Shown piece after piece: positions 56,252-64,000 of a stretch of DNA of 64,000 bases. The translations under genes and the position numbers were made by a program. The stretch's first letter is position 1; every line of letters begins with the position of its first letter. The stretch is from Moniliella sp. 'wahieum'. Lineage: Eukaryota > Basidiomycota > Moniliellomycetes > Moniliellales > Moniliellaceae. Location of the stretch: the NCBI GenBank assembly GCA_003971905.1, contig RSEE01000034.1:248001-312000 (forward strand). Direction: 5' to 3'. Under the pieces are notes generated by a model. That model made no database searches and was not told the DNA's origin. It saw only the letters and a list, made by a program, of their open reading frames with translations.

Positions 56252-59200
56252 ATGTCCGCCCCGACGCCCGCTGCGCCTGCTGCCGCGGGAGCAGCCGCCC
56301 GCGCTTCCCTGCAGCTCGTCCTGCCCGACGAGCTGGATCTGGCCGCGCTCAAGCCCGTCCTTGCTGCCCTCTCGCTCGACCAGCCGCAGCTGACGGACGA
56401 ACAGCTGACCCATCCCGACGCCCCACTCATCACCGCCTGTACCAGGCTCTGTGTGCCCACTGGCCCAGTCTGCAGCAAGCCGCGACCGAACGCGATGCCG
56501 CCCAGGCGCAGGCGCGCCAACGCCAAGCTGAAACCGACGCGCTGCTCACCGAGGCGGAACAAGCGCGCCAAACTGCCCTTGCGCGCGCTCGCACCGCCGA
56601 GGACTCGGCCCACCGCTCCGCCGAGGAAAATCAAGTGCTCAAGGGCCAACTTGAAGCGGCACAGCAAAGTCTGCGTGCCGACCAAGGCACCTTGACTGCC
56701 CGCCAGGACACGCTCTCCCACCTGGAACAAGAGCTGCGCGAAGCGCAAGCCGACAAACGCCACTTGACCGCCCTCCTATCCAAAACCAAAGACGCCAATG
56801 CCGAGATGGAGCGTACGTGTTTTCTGTCTCTCTTTTCCTATTCCTATTCCTATTCCTTTTCCTTTCCTTTCCCGTTGCCTTTGCTTCCTCTCCATGTTTG
56901 GTGGGATTGGTTTCCTTCCCCCTTTTTCGTCCTCCACTCGTGGCTAACCTTGGCATCGTTGGACTGTTTGTAGAAAAATACACCGAACTCGAGACGGAGC
57001 ACACGCGGTTACGCACGACGCATGCGCAGCTAGTTTCCGACCTTGCCTCGGCCCGAGGCAGCGAGCAGCAGCACAAGTACCAAGCGCACGCGGCGCAACA
57101 ACAACTTGACCTCGCTACTCGCGAGGCTGAGTGGGCGCATTCGGAGCTCACCCGCTTCACCCAATCGGCTGCCACTTACCGCACCACCAAGAGCTCCGAG
57201 GTGTACCGACTGCAAGCCGAGCTGGACGCTGCCGAGCATCGCCTCATGTCTGCCGAGACCAAGCTGCAATTTGAATCGGCCGCGCGTGTTTCGGCCGAGG
57301 AGAGGGAAAGTGAGGCGCAGGGCAAGGTGGAGGACCTGTCGCGCCGGCTGGCTACGCAAGAAGCTACGTTTACGTCCGAGTCGGCTGCACAGAAAAGCGG
57401 ATTGCGCACCTGCAGCGTGTGGCGGAAGACGCGGCGGATCGGGAGAAGGAGCTGGAGGCCATGTGGCAAGAGAATCTGCGCGAGGCGGAAGAGCGGGAGG
57501 CAAGGGTACTTGCCGAGGTGCAAAATGGGCTTGCGCAAGTTGCCCAGGTCGAGGCGGAGAAGCAAGAGTTGCAAGATGCGATTGACCAACTGGCTTCCTC
57601 GGTCGGCATCGAGACCGACTTGGCCAACCGGGCGCTGGACAACGTTGGTGAAGACACAAGTGTGGCCGGGAGTGTGGTGGGCAGTGTGAGCACGGTCGCA
57701 TCTTGCTCCGAATCAGAGTATGAGCATACTTTCTCCCTCGGCTTCGGTCGCACGCAAAATCCGCGAGAGCGGCAAAACGTTTAGTGAGATGTACGTTGAA
57801 CATGCGCGTACACAAGAAGAGCTCCGTCGGGAACGCATTGAGGTGACGCGCTTGAACACAGTACTGGAAAGTGTATTTGAGGAGTTGCGAGAAAAGGAGC
57901 CGGCACTCGAAGCGCAACGACAAGAGACGGAAACGCTTCGTTCGGACCTGGAGGAGACGAGTGCCGCCCTTGCCACCTTATCCGCCTCGTCTGACGAGGT
58001 GAGGAACGAACGCGACCAACTTCGGCTCGACCGGGATCGACTCAAGACCGAGGCGGAGATGGTGTCGCAACAGCTCGAGGACTTGGGTCGACAAGTGCGT
58101 GCGTTGACCAAGGAGATCATTGTGCGTGACGATCCGTCCGCGGCGGAGCGGATGGAGGACGATGGCACACCGCTCCCTGTCCCTGGCTCCTCGGAGGTAG
58201 AGGAAGAGGGCACGCAAGCGATCATTACCCAAGAACTGGTCACCTTCCGCTCCCTGACTGGCTTGCTCGCTCAGAACCAGCGCTTGTTGCGTGTCGTGCG
58301 CGATTTGGCGTCTCGGGTGGAAAGCCGCGAGGCCCATTTGCAAGATAAGGAAGACCTCGCCTTGGCCGATGCCGCCGAGGCGCTGGATCAGCTCCGGGCC
58401 TCGCTCGAAGAAGCACAAGATCAGCTGGCGCACGTGACGCACGAGCGGGACCTGTTCCGCGACCTGGTGCGCGCGCGACAGCCGCCCCCCCACGCTTCAG
58501 CGGATGATACTGTGGTGTCCCAAGCTCATGGGGAAGAGAGCCTAGCAGCGCTCCAGAAACTCTTTGCTGACTTTAAAGCCGATGCGCAACGTGACTATGC
58601 GGCGTTGCGAACGGAACTGTCTGCAGCTCAGGCGCAAGCGTTGGACAAGGCGGTGGAAGCCGCGCAAGAGCGGACGGTGCGCGAAGGCCTGCAATCGCGT
58701 TTGCGCACACTGGAGGCTACCGCGTCGCAACACCGTAACCAGATCGAAGAGCTGACCCGGTCCAAAGAGTCGCTTCAGAATCGATCTGGGGAGCGGGAAG
58801 CCGAATTCCGGCGCAATGCGAGTGAGTTGACAGAGGTGCGAGCCACGTTGGAGTCCGTCTCGAGTGAAGCGACGCATTTGCGCTCAGTGGTGGAGAGCCT
58901 GCGCGCGTCGGAAGCGCGGTTGGTGGGCGAAACCATACGCTGGTGGCAGAGCGGGCTTCGTTGACCGAGATGCTCAAGAGCACCAAGGACGCCCAGCAAG
59001 AGCGCGACGCAGCGGCAGAGGCCAGTCGGACTCTGCTCGAGGGCCAAGTGACGCGGTTGGAGCGTCAGCTGGACAGTGCTTTGGAGCGTGCGGCCAAGGC
59101 GGATGAGGAGCTGCGCTTCTTGAGTTTACGTACGCGCGTGGACGCTGGGGAGGCGCAGCGGCGTACCGAGCGACTGCAAGCCGACTTGGCCACCAGCCAG

Positions 59201-62200
59201 AAGAACTTGGCGGTAGCCAGTTCGACTCTCGACACGCTCCGGTCGCGCGAACAAGAGTTGCAAGCCATGCTCGCCTCGGCGCGAACGACGATCACAACTG
59301 GAGCGCACCTCACCTACCCACCAGGCCGTTCCTGAGCCGGACGCGACCACTTCCGCCTCGGCCCCTGCTGTCAGTGGAACGCCCTTGTACGACGCCCAAA
59401 TGGCCGATTTGCGCGCCTCGTTGGCCAGTGCCCAAGCCCAAGCCGAATCCGCCCGGGCGCAAGTAGTGCAGTACCAAACGATTGCTCAGACGACGGAAGA
59501 AACGCTGCAAGGATTGCAACAGACGTACGACGAGTACCGTGCTGGTACCGAATCCGTTCTGGAAGCCAAGCAAGCCAAGGTGGACCAACTGGCTTCGGAG
59601 GCGGTGGCCAAGGAGCAACTCTCTTCGGCCCAGGCTACCGCGCAGAAAGCGACTGCGGCCCTTGCGACCGCCCAAGCTCAATTCGCGTTGGAGAAGCGCG
59701 AGTTGGAGGACACGTTGGCGCAGGTGAACGATGTTGATGCCCGGGCGGCCGGGGAACACGCCAAGGTCCAAGCGGACGTGGAGGCGCAGTTGGAAGAAGC
59801 GCGTACGGCGCATAGCAAGTACGAGACGGAACTGTTGTTGCATGCGGAGGACCTGCAAGCGTTGACGGAAACCAAGTCGGCGCTGGTCGAAGCGGAAGCG
59901 AGCGTACACCAGTTGCAAGCCAAAGTCGAGGAGCTGCAGGCGCAGATGGAGATGGACAAGACGGCGTTCACGTCGCAGCAAGCGTCGGTGGAGCAAGAAC
60001 GGGCGGACCTAACCAAACGCATTGACGATCTGACGGAACAAAACGTTGTGCTGCACAACTCGCTCCAATCGCTTACCGCCCATGCCCCAGCGTACGTGGC
60101 GCCAAACGTACCGGATGCGCCGTCTTCGGAAACAACCGCTGCTCCTACCGAAGGCACAGCGGTAGACGACTTGGCCAGTGTGATCAAGTACCTGCGTCGG
60201 GAGAAGGAGGTGGCAGATCTGCAACTCGATCTGGCCAAGCAAGAAGTGACGCGACTTCGATCTTCTCTCGAAGCCGAGACGGCCGGATCGGACGAGCTAC
60301 GCGCGCAACTGGCAGAAGAACGAGCACGAGTTGCAGCCAGCCGTGCCGGAGGCAGTCGGGCCGATGTGCAAGCCGAACTCTTGGCCCGTACCACCGAGAT
60401 GGCCATCGTACGAGAATCCAACACTGCGTTGCGCGAAGAAAGCGAGCGGTTGAGCCGCCAAGTGCGCCGCCTCCAAACGGAGCTGTCAACGAGTCAACTG
60501 GAAGTGGAGCCGCTGCAAGAACGAGCGCGCTTGGCCGCTGTGGAGCTCGAAGCGGCACAGGCGTCGCTCAAGTTGGTGCAAGAGGACAATGCGCGCTGGC
60601 AAGCGCGTGCGCAGTCGATTTTGCGGCAGTACAACCAGGTCGATCCGGAAGAACTGACGAACGCGGTGGAACGTGCAACCCAAGCGGAAACTGCGCTGGC
60701 CCAAGCCCAAGCTGACTTGGCCAAGGCACAGTCTAGTTTGGCCCAAGCGCAGACGGAGCGCGATGCGGCCGTGGCGGCGGAGCGGACCAAGTTGCTGGAA
60801 GAAATGACGAGTGCGTTGGCCGCCAAGGATACCGAGTTGGCTGAGAAGGACAAAAAGTTTTCTCAACTTCGGGCACAAACGATCGAACGTCTGCGCACAT
60901 CGAACCAGCAAGTGGTCCAGCTGCGCACCGAAAACGACTCGCTCTCTACCCGTCTGGCTGCCGAAACCAAGAAGCATACCGACGAAGCGTCGCAGTCGGC
61001 GGAACAGGCCAAGACCCAGCTGGAAGCCGCCAAGGCCGAGGTGGCTCAACTGACCAAGGACAAGGCGTCGATCGGTCGCGGCCTTGTCCGAGGCACAGGC
61101 CAAGATCAGTTCGTTGGAGGAACAAGTGAGCTTGGCCAGCACGTCGTCGTCGGATGCCGCGGCTGTGGCGGAGCAGCAAAAGAGCTGGGAGGAAGAAAAG
61201 ACCAAGTTGACGAGCTTGGTAGACGAGTTGAAGACCAAACAAGCTGCCTTGACAACGCAGCTGCAGCAGGCTACCGCCACAGCCCAAGCCACCGCGGCCA
61301 GTGCAGCGTCCGAAGCCGTGGCGCAAGTCAAGGCGGAGCATGCGGCCGAACTGAGCCGGCTCGAAGCGCAGCGCAGCGCTGCGATCGAGCAGGGCGTCTC
61401 GGAAAAGTTGGCCGTGCTCGCTGCGGGGCCTGCAGAGGAGGAAGGTGCAACCACCGAAGACGGGGGAGAAAGCGACAGTGGCCACGCTCCAAGCGCGCAT
61501 TACCGATTTGGAAGCGCAACTCAAGACGGCTCAGGCTGCCGTGACGGAACAGGAAGCTGCTGGCCCGGCTCAAGTGGCCGAGGCGGAAAGCAAGATCCAA
61601 GTGCTGGAGGCCAAGTTGCACACGCTCGAGACCCAACTTTCCGAGGCACAGCAGGCGCTGCAAACGTCGACGCAAAAGCATACTGCTACCGTGCAAGCGG
61701 CGGTGCACAAGAGCAACGAGGTGGCCAGTGCTGCGCTCAAAGCGCGCGATGCGGAAATTGCCTCGCTACAAAAAGAGATTGCGCAGCTGCGCGCACAGGC
61801 ACAGGCACAAGCACAAGCACCGCAAGGGTCTACAGGCGCGTCGGTGGACGCCGACAAGGTCGAAGCGGAGGTCCAGGCGCGTCTTGAGCAAGCGGAAGCC
61901 GCACGGGCGAAAGAGCAAGAGGCCGCGATCAAGGCGGCGGTGGAAGCCAAGGCGACTGAGCTGCAAGCGCAACACAAGCCCTTGCTCGACGAGCAATTGG
62001 CGGTCGGGCGACAAGAAGCGCTGAAAAACAAGCTGCTCTTCCTCAAGAAGGACAAGGAGATTGAAAAGCTCAAAACCGAGTTGGCCAAGTTGCAAGGCCA
62101 AGCGGGCGGGTCAGCCGAAGGATCAGCAGCGTCGGCGGCTTCGGCGCGCGGCGCCGGCCGTAGGCCGCCCCACGCCGGCCCGGGTGGGCGGGATGGCACG

Positions 62201-62606
62201 CGGTGGTGGGTCGGTCGGGCTGCGTGGCCGCGGAGGCCGAGCGGGCGCGATGAGTGCCCATGCTGGTTCGTCAGCCGGAGCCGGCAAGCGCAAGGCCAGT
62301 GAAGAAACGTCGGTTTCGAATGGCGATGGGGCCAAGAAGCCGCGGGGGGCGGTGCGATCCAAGTCAACCGTCCTACCATCCGTCGCCCCGGCCAGGCACA
62401 ACACAACAACAACAACACCCAATCCTAGCCTCGCGTCCAGCCTGCGTCCGAGGCCAACCCAAATCCAGTCGAGCAACCCCCCACTTCCACTCGAACCACT
62501 GCACACCGCCTTTCCCTTGATCTCCCGCCACCCGTCCCCCCCCTCTCCCCTCCCCCTCCCCCCGTTTTTCGTTATGAGTTTCAGATTCCGTCTGCTCAAT
62601 AAGTAA
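56252..62606 (+). CDS. Mlp1/TPR nuclear-basket coiled-coil protein
   Basis: About 2,000 residues of heptad-rich coiled coil. Start MSAPTPAAPAAAGAAARASLQ at 56252; one intron at 56813-56973 (GTACGT donor, CTAAC branch near 56944, GTTTGTAG acceptor) joins AEMEQKYTELETEH. TPR/Mlp signatures are: KTFSEMYVEH (57780); LLAQNQRLLRVVRDLASRVE (58265-58325); SVIKYLRREKEVADLQLDLAKQE (60178-60245); and QEDNARWQARAQSILRQYNQVDPEEL (60580-60655), followed by LRAQTIERLRTSNQQV. The tail is Gly/Arg-rich with a KRKASEE...KKPRG nuclear-localisation signal (62285-62345). The protein would line the nuclear basket and serve mRNA quality control. Frame breaks occur near 56440, 57400, 57710, 58950, 59330, 61085, 61440 and 62140. 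The final stop may be 62427 or 62606. Confidence 0.9.
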
Positions 62607-62898
62607 AAGTCCATGTACAGTTTCCCTCTGGTAGAGGCGGTTCAATATTCAATCCGGATCCTGTAGGCTGTCTGGCCTGCCAATCTACTTAGGCGGGCAA
62701 CCAATGTCTCATTTGCATCCTTGGCTCAGCCGATGTGTCCTAGGCTACCCACAGTGGGTCGGAGCAAACACACAGGGTAGAAGAAGCAAAGCCGGCAGAG
62801 GCAGGTAGGTGTATTGTGTACAACAAAAAAAACAAGCGGGCGCGCAACGAGAAGGAAGCAGACCGGACTGGCAAGGGGTCTCTCAGGATTGACCAGAA

Positions 62899-63711
62899 TT
62901 AAGCCAGTCGCTCGCCCAACTGGGCGCTGAGCTGCTGCTTGAGCCCCAGCATGGCCTCTTCGGCTTGGGGGAAGATGGGGGGAAGATGTGATGGCCTCGA
63001 CCGCCTGCAAGGCTCCTGTTAGCCACACTTGGCACCAAACAAACCACTCCCAGAAACACACAAGGAGGGGAGAGGGCAAAGGCCCGGGGGGAAGACTAGG
63101 CCCAACCAACGTACCTGGGACAAGTAGGTCAAGGTAGAATCAAAAGTGTGTTGGGTAGCCGCGGCCTCGGCCTGGGCGACGAGCAAAGCGTCGTGCTTGG
63201 CCCGATTCGTCCGTTCGAGCAGGTCGATATCGGCGCGCAGCTGGTCCAGGCGCCGTTCGTGCGCCGGGTTGGCCGCGGCAGAGAGGGCGGTGGTAAGGTC
63301 GAGGGTCGGGCGGTAGGTGTCCATTGGGGGGCGGGCGGTGCCGAGGCTGTGCGTGCCTCGTGCGACGCGGCGGCTCGCTGCTCGGCACGAAGCACGACCT
63401 GGTCCAGCTCGCGCAAGCGGTCGGGCATGTGAGCATCCTGGATGATCGCATCGTTGCTCATCTGGATGGCTGTCTGGAGCGCCTGGACAAAATCCTTCTG
63501 CAGCAGCTGCGCCCCGTCCGCGCCCAGCTGGGGGAAGGCGCCGCTAAAGTCCTCAGGCTGCAGGTCGAGCATGCTGAGGAAGAAGGCGAGCGCATCGCGC
63601 AGCTTGGTCTCGCGCTGGGCATCGGCCTGGTCCGTGTGGGCGTGGGGCGGGCGGCGAGGCGGTGCGCGCCGCAGTGTGCGACGCGCGGCGGCGGGTGTGC
63701 GGAGGCGGCAT
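62899..63711 (-). CDS. Nnf1/PMF1-like kinetochore protein (MIND/Mis12 complex)
   Basis: A protein of about 230 residues. After a basic, Ala/Pro-rich N-terminus (start 63711) it reads KLRDALAFFLSMLDLQPEDFSGAFPQLG, then LLQKDFVQALQTAIQMSNDAII, then MPDRLRELDQVVLRAEQR (63370-63600). In the next frame it continues YRPTLDLTTALSAAANPAHERRLDQLRADIDLLERTN and LVAQAEAAATQHTFDSTLTYLSQ. An intron at 63005-63114 (GTACGT donor, CTTGCAG acceptor) leads to AVEAIT and the end EEAMLGLKQQLSAQLGERLA (stop 62899-62901). The order (helix with F-L..FP, DRLNELD motif, P.L...A, terminal coiled coil) matches Nnf1, a Mis12-complex subunit linking centromeric chromatin to microtubule-binding Ndc80. Similarity is structural rather than strong, so other small coiled-coil complex subunits remain possible. 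Confidence 0.58.
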
Positions 63712-64000
63712 GGTGGACGGCCGCCGCAACGCTCCGCCTGGACGAGCTGGCGTTCGTTGCCTGCCGCGCTTGTCCAGCCGCACGCGCTTCCAGTCACGTG
63801 ACTGCATCCAGTGCATCCCGCAACCCTACCGCCGCCCCCGCTGCGTTGGATGCATTTTTGAAATGTGCATGCCAGCCACGTCAGCGCGTCAGCGGCAGCC
63901 GCGCCACGTGGCCCCGGGCGACGTGGAGGCCGGAGGTGGAGGCGAGGGCAGGACAGCCCGCAGACGGTCTTGTCGATCCGGCCCAGACGAAGCACCGCGC
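63712..64000. other. upstream region of the Nnf1-like gene, window edge
   Basis: GC-rich promoter-like sequence. No coding segment is recognised; CACGTGACTG at 63795-63804 and CCACGTGGCC at 63903-63912 are E-box-like words. Confidence 0.4.

Noticed and set aside
59310..61454. Long minus-strand frames of 228, 248 and 322 codons opposite TPR
   Set aside because: Leu/Arg/Ser-rich shadows of the coiled-coil codons; no independent signature.

Overview
The window reads as a GC-rich nuclear contig from a filamentous or dimorphic fungus, most likely a basidiomycete. The reasons are a Zn2Cys6 regulator, a chitin-synthase regulator of the SKT5 type, a Dnf-type flippase, an Mlp1/TPR nuclear-basket protein, short introns (52-161 bp) with GTACGT-like donors and CTAAC/TACTAAC branch sites, and Ty1/copia and Ty3/gypsy debris. 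I cannot name the species. Many conserved proteins here can only be followed by switching frame at single-base indels, often in short homopolymers. Coordinates below are therefore gene spans rather than clean open frames, and introns are given where the splice junctions restore the family sequence.

Layout. 0.2-3.0 kb: a DUF3445/heme-dependent N-demethylase-like gene (-) diverges from a small EutQ-type cupin gene (+). 3.7-6.1 kb: an unrecognised low-complexity nuclear-type protein (-). 6.1-8.2 kb: gene-poor, with one copia-derived repeat. 8.2-9.3 kb: a UBXN1/SAKS1-like UBA-UBX protein (+). 9.7-10.3 kb: a ~102-bp minisatellite, followed by TAF12 (+, 10.5-12.1 kb) and a tRNA-Thr(CGT) (-).

12.5-21 kb is a transposon graveyard. 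It holds a solo LTR with a 5-bp target duplication inside an older copia fragment, a 5'-truncated copia element with its 3' LTR (-), a gypsy LTR/gag fragment (-), a gypsy gag/integrase remnant (+) and a possible further LTR. 22-27 kb: a Dnf-type P4-ATPase (-). 27-29.6 kb: no supported gene. 29.7-31.9 kb: SKT5-like Sel1-repeat protein with a C-terminal CaaX box (+). 32.5-33.9 kb: a mitochondrial RNase III-fold ribosomal protein candidate (-). 35.2-36.8 kb: SLC33A1-type acetyl-CoA transporter (+). 37.3-40.8 kb: Zn2Cys6 regulator (-), divergent from DcpS (+, six exons, 41.2-42.6 kb). 43.4-46.1 kb: C2H2 regulator (-). 46.1-51.5 kb: a gene desert with a probable solo LTR beside an intron-containing tRNA-Val(CAC). 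51.5-51.9 kb: NDUFA4/MLRQ-like subunit (-). 52.4-55.8 kb: synaptojanin-type Sac/5-phosphatase (+). 56.3-62.6 kb: Mlp1/TPR (+). 62.9-63.7 kb: an Nnf1-like kinetochore protein (-).

The genes are mainly housekeeping: TFIID/SAGA transcription, mRNA cap scavenging, nuclear basket, kinetochore, phosphoinositide turnover, lipid flipping, chitin deposition and respiration. They do not form an evident pathway cluster, although P4-ATPase, synaptojanin and SKT5 all act on membrane or cell-wall polarity. I found no convincing new multi-gene system. The most interesting signals are a recurrent GTACTCAGTAC-like promoter motif, the dated nested retrotransposon insertions, the minisatellite upstream of TAF12, and a frame-preserving intron inside the first membrane hairpin of the flippase.
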